The position numbers and the translations under genes were made by a program. A stretch of 64,000 nucleotides of DNA. Source: Camarhynchus parvulus. Lineage: Eukaryota > Chordata > Aves > Passeriformes > Thraupidae. Of the stretch, positions 23,796 to 36,183 are shown one piece after another. The notes under the pieces are model-generated. The model made no database searches and was not told the origin of the DNA. It saw nothing but the letters and a program-made list of their open reading frames with translations. The stretch covers positions 2,763,841 to 2,827,840 of the forward strand of contig NC_044599.1 of NCBI RefSeq assembly GCF_901933205.1, given 5' to 3'. The first letter of the stretch is position 1. Each line of letters starts with the position of its first letter.

Positions 23796-26700
23796 ATGTC
23801 CCGCTCGGTGACCTTCAGCTCCCGCTCGGCCGCCGGGCCCGCGCTCAGCCAGGTGCGGGTCAGCACCGTGTCCTCCGGCCGCAGCTCCGGGCTCGGCCGC
23901 GCCGGCGGCTTCGGCAGCGCCAGCCTCTACAGCCTGGGCTCGGCCGGCAAGAGGGTCAGCCTGGGAGGGGGCAGCTCCTTCAGCGTCCGCTCGGGCTACG
24001 GCTATGGGGGAGCCGCCTTCGGCGGCCTCAGCCCCGGCGGCATCCAGGAGGTCACCGTCAACCAGAGCCTCCTGACGCCCCTCAACCTGGAGATCGACCC
24101 CAGCATCCAGAGGGTCCGCAAGGAGGAGAAGGAGCAGATCAAGACCCTGAACAACAAATTCGCCTCCTTCATTGACAAGGTGAGGGCTTGGGCTGGCTCG
24201 GACCTCTGGGGGTGCTGAACAGTTGGTGGGACCCAAAATTGGTTTGGTCACGAATGGGGTGAGGATCAGTCCTGGAGAACGTGGTGGGATTTGCCCACTG
24301 CAATCAAATAATTCTTATTATTCGATGTATTAAAGCCCTGCTGGCATTGCCAACAGAACAGCCTTGCTTGGGCTGCCTTTGCAGCCCTGATTTACCTGGG
24401 ATTGCCCAAATGGGGGTGCAGGCTTTGCACCCCCACTCCAGCACCAAATCTGGGGAGGGAGAGGCTCCTGGAGGGAGTTGTCCCAGGAGAGCAGATGGAA
24501 CCAGAGCCTACCTTGGGTGTTTATGCTGCCCTGCACATCTTGGCTCTCTTGCACTAACTAACCTTGTGTAAATCCTGCTCTGGAATTCCCGAAATGCGAG
24601 GAATCCAGCCCTGGAGTTGGAGCAGTTGGAGGGTTTGATGTCTGGGGCAGGTTTCTGTCAAGTGTCAGCCAGCAGAATCTGCTTTTCTTTAGTTCCTCCA
24701 AAGCCTCAGAGTCACAAACCAGGTCCCAGAGCAGCCAAGCTCCTCAGCATGGTCTCCATGACCCTCCTCTGGTGCTTCTGTGAACACCCAAATTCCTGGG
24801 TGCCACCCAAATTCCCACCTGCAGCCCAGCCCTTCCATCCCCTGCAGTGTCAGCTCCCCTCTGTCCCACCATCCCAAATGACCCCTGCGCTCCCTCCCAG
24901 GTGCGGTTCCTGGAGCAGCAGAACAAGATGCTGGAGACCAAGTGGAGCCTGCTCCAGGAGCAGAAGACGACGCGGAGCAACATCGCTCCCATGTTCGAGA
25001 CCTACATCAGCAACCTGCGGCGGCAGCTGGACGGGCTCCTGGCTGACAAGGGGCGCCTCGAGGGAGAGCTCAAGAACATGCAGGACCTCGTGGAGGACTT
25101 CAAGACCAAGTAAAGTATCAGTGTCGCCCTGATGGGGTGGTGGAGCTGCTGGCTGGGCCAGTGGCTGGGCATGGATGTCCCCAGCTCCTCTGCCAGGGAG
25201 GAGATGTTTTCTGGCCAGGAATGAGGTGTTTGGTGCAGGAAAGCTGCCTGGATTCTTTTTGCTCGCTGTTTCTGGCACCTTGTTCCTACATGGGCCGGTG
25301 CCTCCATCCTCCTGGCTTTGCTTTGGGGCCTCCTCAGGCTTGGAAGTGGCATTTCGGGGCTGCCTCAGGGCTGAAGGTGACATTCTGGGGCCTCCCTGGG
25401 TTGGAGGTGGTGCTTGGGGGCCTCCTCAGGGTCAGACGTGGCTCTTTGGGGTGGCTGGAGCCCCGAGAGTTCCACAGGAGCTCCCAGCTGGTTCTCTGGG
25501 CAGGGAATGGAGCAGCTGCCCTGCAATTCTTCAGTGACTTTTCAGTGTCACCTGGGAGGAGCCCCAGAAGAAAGGTGGCCTTTGTCCCAGCCCGGCCCAG
25601 CCCAGCCGGGAAATACTTCTGAAAAGGGAAGAATAGGACAGAGCTGGCAAACTGGATCAGGCAGGAACTGCAAACAAACAGAGCTGATAATCCCCAGGGT
25701 GTGTTTAGGGAGGGTCAATACCCAGAGATTCCCAAAGAGCTGCTTGGGAATGATGCTGCCCCCAGCCCTGCCTGGTTATTCCATCCACAGTCGGCCTTGG
25801 AATCTCTGCAAGGAGCTGGTTTGCAGCCAGAGGGATTAAACCCCAAAGTTTGGTTACATTTCCCATGGATTCAGTCCTAATCTCATGGATTTATTCCTTT
25901 AGGCTACAGATCCATGGAAAGCCAAACCCTCTGTGTGCTAATGGAAGGGAAGCAGGGATTAGGAGCTGAGGGAGTGAGGATGCAGTAACTGGAATGCAGC
26001 ACCTGCTGCTCCCTGTTTATGTGGAGAAAATCTCAATTTTGGATGGAAAACCTAAACCATGATGTGTTCTAGGGGTGCCTGTGGCCTTTTTTCCATAGGT
26101 TTGGTTTCCACAGGAATTCCCAGGTGATATTTAGGGGAGGAAAGGCTCCAAGGATGACACCAGCCCCTAACTCAGGGATTGCAGTGGGTGAGGGTGTGGA
26201 GCCAGCTGGGGTCATGCTGCCCACAGGGCTCCGTTCCAAGGAGTGTCCTGGGCTTTCTGAGGGGTGTTGGGACAACATTGGACGATTTAGGGAGAAATTC
26301 CTCCCTGTGGGGCTGGGGAAGCCCTGGAATGGATTTCCCAGAGAAGCTGTGGCTGCCCCTGGATCCCTGAAGTGCCCAGGGCCAGGTTGGACAGGGCTTG
26401 GAGCAGCCTGGGATAGCAGAAGGTGTCCCTGTCGTGGCAGGGGTGGGAATGGGATGGGCTTATGGTCTCTACAAACCCAAACCATTCCGAGATTCCATGC
26501 TTTACCAGCTCATCGACCAGCTTGGTGGAGCTGCCCCAAGGAGAGGAGGAATTTGGTGATCCATTCTGGAGGAATTCACTGTTTTTATACCTTTCTCTGC
26601 TGATCCCTGGTGTGCAGAGGCGGCGCCTCTCCGTCACTTCCCGGGATTCATTCCTCTGGAATAGCTCTGGCAGCTCAGTGACCTCCAGAGGGGCAATGTC

Positions 26701-29700
26701 CATTGATCCTGGTGCGGATGGGCACCATTCCAGGTCGGAGCAGGAGGGGGAGGCTGGCCAGGTGAAGCAGCTCCTGCTTTGGAAGGCAAATTCCAGCTCT
26801 GGCCATGCAGGACCCATGTAAATAAAGAGCCTGAACCTGGCAACAATTCCCAAACAGCCAAAGTGCTTCCTGCTCTGTTCCTTGGATGGCTTTCAGGATT
26901 CCCAGGTGCCCAGAGCAGGTTGGGGCTGGATGTTTGGGCGGGTTGGGAGTGCACAGACAGGTCCAGGTGGGCTCCAAGATCCAGGCTTGCAAATCAATGG
27001 TGGTCCTGTAAAATCTGTGGAGAGGGATTTTTATCTGCTGGAGACCTGTAGGGGAACCCCTGGAGACTTCCAGGTGAGCTCCTCATCTGAGGGTGAGCAC
27101 CTAAAGAACAGCAGTCACCAATTTGGAGGAATTTGGTGAGGGTTTGGAGGAGAATGAGGGTAATTAATTACCTTTGGCTCTTCCCAGAACAGTGCCACGT
27201 GTTCAACACCTGCAAAAGGTTGCCAGCAGTCTGGAGTAGGGAAGTGCAGAGTGGAAGCAGCTCCAGCAAGTGCTGGGATCAGCCCAGAGGAGTTTGTGGG
27301 ATCTGTTTTTGTCTCTCGTGCTTTGAATTTGCTCCCTAAAGGGTTGGTGACAAAGTGGGGGCACAGCCTGGGCCCTCCCCAAAGGAGGAGCAGGAATCTT
27401 CCGGAGCACAGGGACTTTTAAGGATTCTGGGGGAGCAGGGAGGGGGCGGTTTCAGGTGGTGGTGATGGAGCAGCTCATCCAGAGCAGGCACTGCTGGTGC
27501 ACCAGCCCTGGGGAAGTGCTGGGCTGGCTCCCAAGAAATGGAGGGATAGAGAAGAGAACTGGGACAACCTTTCACTGGGCTGCTTTTCCTTTTATCCAGG
27601 CTCTGCTTCACAGAAATCCCTTTTTTTTGGCAGGTATGAAGATGAGATCAACAAGCGCACGGCGGCCGAGAATGAGTTTGTGGTGCTCAAGAAGGTGAAT
27701 ATCATCGTGGGTCAGGGAATCCTCACATGGCTTGGGTGGGAAGGGACCTTACAGTCCATCCCATTCCCACCCCTGCCGTGAGCAGGGACACCTTCCATGG
27801 GCCCAGGGTGCTCCAAGCCCCGTCCAGCTCTGGACACTTCCAGGCATGGGGCATGCACGGCTCTTCCCTGGGACTTATCATCAGTGTGGGCAGCCCTTCC
27901 CCGTGTTTGCCCCTACTCACAGTTTACTCTTTGCCCTACTCACAGTTTACTCCAGCTCTGATGAAGCTCTGAGGGGCAGAATTCCAGCCAAAGGCAGCTC
28001 AGGGGAGGCCTTGAGGTCTCCACACATGCAGAGGAGAGGTGTCGGGTCCCAGGGGTGTTGGAGATGATGCCAGATCTTTCTTTGGGATCTTTCCTGAGGT
28101 TTCCGTGCCCAACCTGACACTGAACTTGCAAACAGGGGTCCAAGGGATCCCCAGGACTCTCAGGATCTGCACTCCAGCAGCGTTCAGTGCCCTGGGAGAT
28201 GATTTGTAGGCCCTGGGGTGCCACTGGGACACCTGGAGCTGGTTTGGGGAGCTCCTTTGGAAGCCACCAGAGGCTGGGTGGGCTCAGACATCAAAGCTCC
28301 ACAATCTCCATGGTTTATTCCTTGTTTTTCCAGGATGTGGATGCTGCCTACATGAACAAAGTGGAGCTGGAGGCCAAGGTGGATGCTCTGACAGATGAGA
28401 TCAACTTCCTGAGGGCTTTCCATGAGGCGGTGAGGATGCTTCTGCTCCTTCAGAGGGGGAGAACAGGGAATGCTGGCTGGGAAAATGAACGTGGGGAAGG
28501 TGATGGATTCATGGAGTCTTTCCTTCCATAAGCAAAACTGTGCCTGCGAGTGAAGTGATTGCTCTGAATTCTGTGGATTGCCACACGGATTTGTCCCTGT
28601 GTGGGATGTGGGATGGATGGATTGCAGACATTGTGTTTGGGATGCTGTTTGAATGAAAACAAGGAAAACGAGTGGCTGGGGGAGGTGGTGCTGTGTGACA
28701 GGAATGAAGGAAAGCTGCTTGTTCCAGGCTCCTTCCTCCTCCCCATTGTTTGCAAGAGCAGGGATTCTGGACACAAATCCATGGGAGAGGTGCTGGAATT
28801 TGGCCCCTGCAGGTTCTGCAGCTAGCTGGGTTGTTGTCTAAGGAATGGGATAACAGTGAAACAAGCAGCCCTGCTGCCAAAGTAGGGATAAACAGCTCCA
28901 GCTGTGCTGTTGGTTGTTGCTCTGTGCTTTGCAATGTTGCTTCCCTCCTCATTCATAATTATTTTGATGGAATTCTTACCTGCCTCCCTTTCCCTTCTCC
29001 CCTTGGATTCTCTCTTTAATTGGCTCCTAAAAGAGGGGCCCTGAAACCTCACTGATGAACGGGCTTGGTTTTCCTGCAGGAGCTGAACGAGCTGCAGGCC
29101 CAGATCTCCGACACCTCGGTGGTGCTGTCCATGGACAACAGCCGGAACCTGGACCTGGACAGCATCATTGCCGAGGTGAAGGCGCAGTACGAGGAGATCG
29201 CCAACCGCAGCCGCGCCGAGGCCGAGTCCTGGTACCAGAGCAAGGTGAGCTCTGCGAGGGGAGGAGGATCCAGGGACACCTTGGAGCCCTTCCAGTGCCC
29301 AAAGGGGCTCCAGGGGAGCTGGAGAGGGCCTGAAGTGATGGGGCACAGGGAATGGCTTCCCTGTGCAAAAGGGCGGGGAGAGGTGGGATATTAGGAAGGA
29401 ATTCCTCCCTGTGAGGGTGGGGGAGCCCTGGAATGGATTTCCCAGGGAAGCTGGGGCTGCCTCATCCCTGGAAGTGTCCAAGGCCAGGTTGGATGGGGCT
29501 TGGAGTACCCTGGCACAGTGGAAGGTGTCCCTGCCCATGGCACTGAATGGAATGTAATGTCCCTTCCAAGCCAAACCATTCCATGATTCCGTGATCTCCA
29601 GCTCTGTCAGCACCTGTATCCCCTGTGCCATGGTGGGGGGGGCTCTATCCCACTCATTCCCTGCCATCCTCACCCCATCACTCTGTCCCACTGCTCTGTC

Positions 29701-32700
29701 CCAGTATGAGGCGCTGCAGGTGACAGCTGGAAAACACGGGGATGACCTGAGGAACACCAAGAATGAGATCACGGAGATCAACAGGGTCATCCAGAGGATC
29801 CAGGGGGAGATCGAGAATGCCAAGGCCCAGGTGAGGAGCTGCCCCTCTCCTGTCCTTCTCTGGCCTCAGAGCTGGGATGTGGCTCTGATCCCTCTGGGGA
29901 CAGCATTGAAGGGGCGGCTGGAGCTGGGTCAGGGGAGGGTCAGTTTGGATACTGGGAAAAGCTTCTTCCCCCAGAGGATGTCTGGCACTGAACAGGGGCT
30001 CCCTAGGGAATGATCACAGCCCTAAGGCTGCCAGAGCTCCAGGAACCTTTGGACAACACTCTCAAGTGTTGAATTTCAGGGTTAGTGGGATTTTTAGGGT
30101 TGTCATGTGCTGAGCCATGATGGTTCTTGTGGGTCCGTTCCAGCTCTGGACTGGAGGGAATGTTAGCTCTCTCCTAACATTCTGCGATGTTAGGGATGTT
30201 TCAGGGGTCTGGGTATCACACAACCCCTTGAACTTGGTGATTTTGGAGATCTTTTCCACCCTTCACAATTCCATGGTCTGTAAGAACCATTCTGGGGGGG
30301 CTGCAGTGCTCATCCTGAAGGATTTTAGTTCTGCAGCGGGAGGGAGAGCGTTGGGAGCAGGGTGGCTGCCAGGAAGGTGGATTTGGGAGAGGACGAGTGG
30401 AAATCGCCCCTGCGACACAGAGGGGCCCCCACACACCCCTCGTGGCCTCCTGTTCCTGGGATCATTGTCCACTCCCTTTCACAGCAGGGAACACCATGTT
30501 TGGGCACACGCACAGATCTGGGGAGCTCTGTTTGCTTTCATTGAGGTCTTATCGCTTTATCAGGGCTGTGGCTTAGGTCTGGCCTGGAGCTCCCAAGGCT
30601 CCAGATAAACCTGGTGATTCATCCCGGATTATTTGGTTTCAGGGCAGGGAGGCTCTGGCACCAGCCAGGAGCCGTCCTGGTGGGGCTCCCTTGGACAATG
30701 GATGGGAGCACAAAGCCTTAGGGAGCCCTTTGTGCCAAACATGGGGGCTTGGGAGCTGTGGGGGCACAGCTGGGGGCTCCCTGGGGCCCCACAGGGCTGG
30801 TCTTGGGGTGGGTCTGGGTGTTTGGAGCACCAGGTGTGCTCCAGTCCTGCCCACATCTCAGCCAGAGCCTGCCCAGCTCTGAAAAAACTGGGGGAAATTA
30901 GCAGAGAAAACCTGAGCTTTCCTGAACCCCAAGGGATCTGTGGGATGTGGGGGACTGGGAAGCTGAGGATCACCTGAAAAAAGTGTAGCCAGTGGAGACA
31001 AACTTGGTCTTCTGGGAGACCTTGGAAGGAGATGAGTTTCCATCTCCATCCAGTGCCCAAGAAACCAAGTAAGATGAAGTCCCAGGGATCCAGTTGAGCT
31101 CCAGATCCACGAAGGGATCTGGGCAGCAGAGCCCGAGGTTTGGAGCCCAGGATCCTCCTCCAGGGATCAGGAGCCCCCTGATGTGGCCGCTCTGTCCCTG
31201 CAGCGAGCGAAGCTGGAGGCGGCCGTGGCCGAGGCTGAGGAGCGCGGGGAGTTGGCCCTCAAGGACGCCAGGGCCAAGCTGGCCGAGCTGGAGGATGCTC
31301 TGCAGAAAGCCAAGGCTGACATGGCCCGGCAGCTCCGGGAGTACCAGGAGCTCATGAACGTCAAACTGGCCCTGGACATCGAGATTGCGACCTACAGGAA
31401 GCTGCTGGAGGGCGAGGAGAGCAGGTGAGGACACCTGGGGGGATTGGTGAGCAAAGATTCCCTGGGTTCCCTCTGGGAAGGATCCTGGGAGCCCTTTGCT
31501 CCCTTTGCCTGGGAACACTGTGAGAGCCCAATTCTGATTTCCACGAGGAAATGCAGACAAGGAAAACTTTGAAAAACTGAGTTCTGGAAATGCTTTGGCT
31601 GAAGAGCCAAACTGGCAGATTCTGGGGAAAAGAAAACCTGGGGAAAATAAGTGAAGGAGGAAAAGATTGGTTTCCATCATGTTTAATGCTGTGGCAGAAC
31701 ATTTCCAAGTGGAAATCCCTGTGGGATTAGGACAGAACCTCTGTGTTCTGTCCTCCCCCCAATGGTGATAACAGAGCTGGGAAAGGGAGGGCTGGAACAA
31801 AGCCCTGGAGGGCCCAGGGATCCTCCCTGGATCAGGTACACCTGGAGTAGTAACTCCCTGTCTCTGTCTTCCTCCTCGAGCCCAGGAGCAAGGAAAGCTG
31901 AGTTTAATCCCTCCCCTTGCCTTTCTCTTTTCAGGTTGGCTGGCGACGGAGTTGGCAACGTCAACATCTGTGAGTGGATTTTGTTGTTTGTTGTGGTTCC
32001 ACCTCACTCTAAACCCACGGAAAAGGGGGCCCAGAGCGTCCCAGTTCACCCAGTTCAGCCCCTCCTTAGTGGGAGCACCATGAGGCTGGGGGTGGTGCTG
32101 GGGCTCCATCCCGAGCTCAGCTCCAACTCACCTGGATGAAATTGGACTTGGGGCAGTGCTGATCTTCCTTTCCTCCTGTTTTTGTATGGATAGAAAAGTA
32201 CTAATGGGAAATGCGTTCCCTGGGTTGGGAATTGCTGCACAGGTGATGGCAGAGGGCGTTTTTCCAGCTTGGGAAGTGTTGGATCCTCACCTGGCCCAGA
32301 CCTTGAGCAGGAGCTGCTCTCTCAGGGATGCTCCAAACCAGCAGCTCTGATTTTCAGCCACTTAGTTCCTGCTGGGAATTGGGGAACCACATTCCCACAG
32401 CTTTGGGGCACCAGGAGATGAGCTGAGTGTGTTTGTGAAATGGGATTCTCCATGGATTTCTAAGGGTTCTCCATAAGGGCTCCAAGCTCAGAGGATCCTG
32501 AGCCAGGTTGGGTGATAGAGTGACAGGACAAGAAGGAAGGACTTTAAACTGAAAAAGGGAGGTTTAGATGGGATATTGGGAAGGGAATAGATGGGATTTA
32601 GATGGGAATATTGGGATATTCCCTACCTGTGAGGGTGGGGAAGCCCTGGAATGGATTTCCAAGAAGACGCCCCATCCCTGGCAGTGCCAAGGGCAGGTTG

Positions 32701-33064
32701 GACACTGGGGCTTGGGACAGCCTGGGACAGTGGGAGGTGTCCCTGCCGTGGCAGGAGGGGCACTGGATGGGATTTAATGTTCTTCCCACCCAACACAGTC
32801 CATGATCCCATGGGAGCCTTTCCTGAGGGTGCTGGGTGGGGGTTCCAGGTGCTCACGTTGCTCCTCTCCCCTGCAGCTGTGGTCAGCTCCAGCGGTGGGG
32901 GTGGATATTCCAGCTCCAGCGGGCTCCTGGGAGCAGGGATCGGAGGAGGCCTCAGCCTGGGACCAGGAATGGGCAGCGGAGCCCTCGGCTTCTCCTCTGG
33001 GGGCTCCTCCAAGTCCTACACCATCACCACCACCTCGTCCACCCGGAGAAGCGTCAGGAAGTAA
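23796..33064 (+). CDS. KRT7: Keratin, type II cytoskeletal 7 (complete, nine exons)
   Basis: An intermediate-filament subunit that dimerises with a type I keratin in simple or glandular epithelia. Exons: 23796-24179, 24901-25109, 27634-27694, 28334-28429, 29080-29244, 29705-29830, 31204-31424, 31935-31969, 32877-33064. The sum is 1485 nt, 494 aa plus stop. All splice sites are GT-AG and all phases match type II keratins. The head (residues 1-90) is Ser/Gly-rich, opens [12 protein letters not shown] and ends in [20 protein letters not shown]. The rod carries the helix-initiation motif ([19 protein letters not shown]) and the helix-termination motif ([16 protein letters not shown]). The tail starts [13 protein letters not shown], a KRT7 signature (human LAGDGVGAVNIS), and ends [16 protein letters not shown], also like KRT7. 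The protein is about 25 aa longer than human KRT7 (469 aa), mostly in head and tail. No lesion seen. KRT8 is the main alternative, but the tail rules it out. Confidence 0.95.
26270..26495 (+). mobile_element. CR1 LINE 3' fragment in KRT7 intron 2
   Basis: A plus-oriented CR1 with 'gatttagggagaaattcctc', 'gcccagggccaggttggaca' and terminal 'acccaaaccattccgagatt'. Confidence 0.8.
27725..27850 (-). mobile_element. CR1 LINE 3' fragment in KRT7 intron 3
   Basis: A reverse CR1 tail, 'atggcttgggtgggaaggga', then 'cagggacaccttccatgggc'. It begins about 30 bp after the exon 3 donor without harming it. Confidence 0.75.
29310..30150 (+). mobile_element. Two CR1 LINE fragments flanking KRT7 exon 6
   Basis: One plus-oriented copy at about 29310-29600 lies in intron 5. 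A second, of a different CR1 subfamily, lies at about 29880-30150 in intron 6 ('ctgccagagctccaggaacc'). Exon 6 (29705-29830) between them is intact. Confidence 0.75.
32510..32815 (+). mobile_element. CR1 LINE 3' fragment in KRT7 intron 8
   Basis: A plus-oriented CR1: 'gagtgacaggacaagaagga', then 'ggtggggaagccctggaatg' and a degraded 3' end 'cacccaacacagtccatgat'. It ends about 60 bp before the exon 9 acceptor. Confidence 0.75.
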
Positions 33065-34027
33065 CTCCGAGAATGGAGCTCGGCATTCCCAGCACCTGAG
33101 GGAAACCGTGGAAAGAAAAGTCTTGGAGCCTTTTGCAGGACGAATTGGCTGCAAAACGCCTGCAGTGCTGAGGCCCTGCCCCTGCCCTGCCGGGGCTTGA
33201 TCCTGCACTCTTGGAGTTCAACCATTCCTCTGGGAGCAGGATCAAGCCTGTGGGGTGGAATTTACCCCGGGATGCAGGTGGGGTGTCCCTGCTGTTACCC
33301 TTGTGCTTGGTACCCCCTGCTCCAGGCTGGATTTCATCCTTGGAAAGGCAAATCCCACATTTCTGCTGTGCTTCTGCAAATGACCAGAAGATTCTCTCCC
33401 TTCTAACAGGATTTGGAAGACTCTAATCCCTCAGGCTCCTCAGCCCCTGCCAAGGGCTCACCCTGGGTTGGGTTTTTTAAATATACCAGGAAGAAAACAG
33501 GCTTGGGTCTCCCCTTATTTTTTTGGAAATGGGGTCAGGGTTGGGGTTCAACATTCTCCTGTGACTGAAGCTGTTTCTGACCAAAGGCAGCACTGACAAA
33601 TTGATTTCAGGCTCCTTGTAGCAACATAACTCCTCAAGAACCTCCTAAACCCTTTTCCTCTCTTTAAATGAAGCCCAAAGCTTAAGGGATCTAAAGCTAC
33701 TTCAGATTCCATGTGTCCCACTGAATTGGGAGAAAAATTCCCTATTTTTGGGTGTCTCTGTTTACCACTCCCTATTTAAGGGTATTTAGTGATATCTGGA
33801 GTCTCTTGCAGTGAGGGTTCAGTTGATGCCCCATTCCAAAAACTTCTCGTTCCTGCCAAAATGGGTCTTCAACATACCGGGGAAATTGTTGTTACTGCAG
33901 TAGGAAGAGTTTTTAGGGACCTAACTCCAAGGACCTGCTCCCAGTTTTTGTGCTGATGTTCAGCCCTGCCCTGGCATTGGGGCTTGGGTTGGATTTTTAT
34001 GCTTTTTATGTCTTTCATGAGTCGTTT

Positions 34028-34033
34028 ATTAAA
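34028..34033 (+). terminator. KRT7: Candidate KRT7 polyadenylation signal ATTAAA
   Basis: ATTAAA in 'cgtttattaaagttgccc', about 960 nt after the KRT7 stop codon. An AATAAA at 34590-34595 is a weaker alternative because it sits at the edge of a CR1 insertion and within the exon-6 relic of the opposing pseudogene. Confidence 0.5.
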
Positions 34034-34597
34034 GTTGCCCTTTTAGCTGCATGTCCAGTCTCAGCCAAGTTCTTTGTGCTGCCCTGGGTGCTCAGGAGCT
34101 CTGGAAAATATTCAGGAATCACCTTCCTGCCAGGTCTGGAGCCTGCCCTGGCTCTGGGGGCAGGGTTTGGGGTTTGCTGCCTGCACAGCTCAGTCCTGGC
34201 TGGATTTTGCCAGCCTGGAGTCTGGGCAGAGGGAGGGAGGGAGTTTGTTCAGAGTCATGGTTTGAGCTCAGGACTGAAATGGAATCTGGTTTTAATGGGA
34301 GGGACGAGTGGGATTTTAGCCCTTCTTCCTCCTGGATTGCAAGCTGCTCCAGTATCAGGAAAGGTGGGTGTGGAATTCTCAGGAGCAGCAAATCTGCCCT
34401 CCCTGCAGAAATTCCCACACACGGCTGTGCTCACCTGGCCCATTGTGTTCCCAACTTCTCACTTGGTCCTCGGCGCTCGCAATTTCTCACCTGGCCCTGG
34501 TGACCCTGATTTCTCCCTCCAGCCTCTGGACCATCTGTGCCAGCTCAGCTGCCCCTGGTTGCTGCCTGCAGTGACTCTCATCTCCTCCAAATAAAAT

Positions 34598-34815
34598 CAC
34601 AGCCATGGAATGGTTTGGGTTGGAAGCTCATCCTGTCCCACCCCTGCCATGGCCGGGACACCTGCCACTGTCCCAGGTGTGTTCAGCCTGGCCTTGGGCA
34701 CTTCCAGGGGTCCAGGGGCAGCCACAGCTGCTCTGGGAAATCCACTCCAGCCCCTCCCCACCCTCACAGGAAGGAATTTCATCCCAATATCCCATCTAAA
34801 CCTTCCCTCCCTCTA
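34598..34815 (-). mobile_element. CR1 LINE 3' fragment
   Basis: A reverse CR1 tail starting 'ccatggaatggtttgggttg'. It is inserted at the 5' edge of the psiA exon-6 relic, replacing the normal splice acceptor region. Confidence 0.8.
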
Positions 34816-35363
34816 CTTAAGGCTGTTCCATGTCCCATAGACAGCTCAAAAGGTGTCGTTGCATATCCCCAAACACATCTTGAGTTACATCAGAGCAGAT
34901 CAGGGGGTGGGGGGTGTTTCTGTGGGGTTGAAGTTGGCCTGAAGAGAGCTGGGCCCCACCCCACCCTTTCCAGGTGCTCTCACTTTGTTTTGCTGCCAGG
35001 CCTGGGCTCGTGCCCAGCTCCTGCAGACAATGTCCCTGGGCTGGGCCCTGATGCCCTCAATGGCTCCATCCAGGTGTGGATTTGGGCTGCTGATCCTCAC
35101 AGAAGTGTCTGGGACCTGCAGCCAGTGGAGCTCCTGGTGGGGACAGGGGCTGTGCCTGCTGTGCATCCAGTCCAGCCCCAGACTGCTGCCACCCCGATGT
35201 CCAGCTGGGTCCCCCTTTGTGGGGACCATTGAAACACTGTGAGCCCTTGGCCATGCCCTGCTCCCCCAGCATAACCAGCTTCTAAATCCAGCTGGGAAAT
35301 GGGAATCACTGCTGGAGCCCTGGGGAAGCCTCTCACCTCTCTGTAGAACGTTCTCAGGAACTG

Positions 35364-36183
35364 GGAAGCTCTGCCGGCTGTGCCAAGAGCAGGAACACAT
35401 CCCACTGCCAGGGCATCAGCACTTTGCCATGGGACACCTGGGGAAGACCATCATCCAGTCCAACCCCTGGTGAGGGCTTTGGGAAAGCTGCAAAAGGCAG
35501 GTTCAGAGACAGCAGAACTGTGATTGGAGCTCAGCAGTGGCCACGAGATAGGTCAGCAGAAAAATTATGTAAAAAATAGAAAAGTAAGGACAAATAGAAC
35601 AATGGTCTGTGTATTAACGCTTGGCTAGAATAACTCCCCAAGGTACAGAAATTAATATCTAGTGAGATATTAGGAAGTTTAAAGCTTAAGAATGGAGCTC
35701 TGTGCATTGTATCTTAAGGCTCACAAGCAGGTCTTTTCTTCAAAAGAAGCAAGCATTGTTTTAACCACAGGTACGTGTGCTTCTAGCGATTGGATAGAAC
35801 TACTGTCAAGATGCTTTTTGGGATGGGTCAAAAAACTTTTAAATTAAGTTGTAACATGAAGTTCTTTGTCTGCTGCTGGGGACGTCAGCTGCTGGTAGCT
35901 TCCCATTGTCATCAGCATGTCATCAGACTGATGCTGGAAAATACAACAGCTTGAGACGCCGTCCCCAGCAGTCCCGTCCCTTTTGTCATTTGTGCATAGA
36001 CACCTGGCCAGCCCCTGGCACTGCACAGGCTCCTCAAAATCCCACCCTGTGCCCAAGGGCATTGTCCAAACGTTCCTGGAGCTCTGGCAGCCTTGGGGCT
36101 GTGACCATTCCCTGGGGAGCCTGTTCAGAGCCCAACCGCCCTCTGGGGAAGAACCTTTTCCTGATATCCAGCTTGATACCCAC
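35364..36183 (-). mobile_element. CR1 LINE fragment inside psiA exon 4, itself split by an LTR
   Basis: Minus-oriented CR1 pieces at 36183-36003 and 35470-35364. Across the LTR at 35471-36002 they join as one CR1 ('gcactgcacaggctcctcaa' on the plus strand of the first piece, 'atcatccagtccaacccctg' of the second). The CR1 end beyond 'tccagtccaacc' is the same non-canonical tail as in the copy at 37430-37800. Confidence 0.8.
35471..36002 (+). mobile_element. Solo ERV LTR, family B, with intact 5-bp target duplication
   Basis: A 532-bp LTR opening TGAGGGCTTTGGG and ending CATAGACA. It is flanked on both sides by cctgg (35466-35470 and 36003-36007). A TG...CA unit with a 5-bp duplication is the ERVL-type pattern. 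It is nested in the CR1 that interrupts psiA exon 4 and shares sequence with 17763-18291 in opposite orientation. Confidence 0.85.

Noticed and set aside
30970..32109. 379-codon minus-strand open frame opposite KRT7 exons 7-8
   Set aside because: It is a shadow of the KRT7 coding exons on the other strand. The plus-strand exons have the exact keratin lengths and splice sites.
33200..34440. Search for psiA exons 7-9 on the minus strand opposite the KRT7 3' UTR
   Set aside because: No [15 protein letters not shown] sequence or 221-nt exon could be found by eye.
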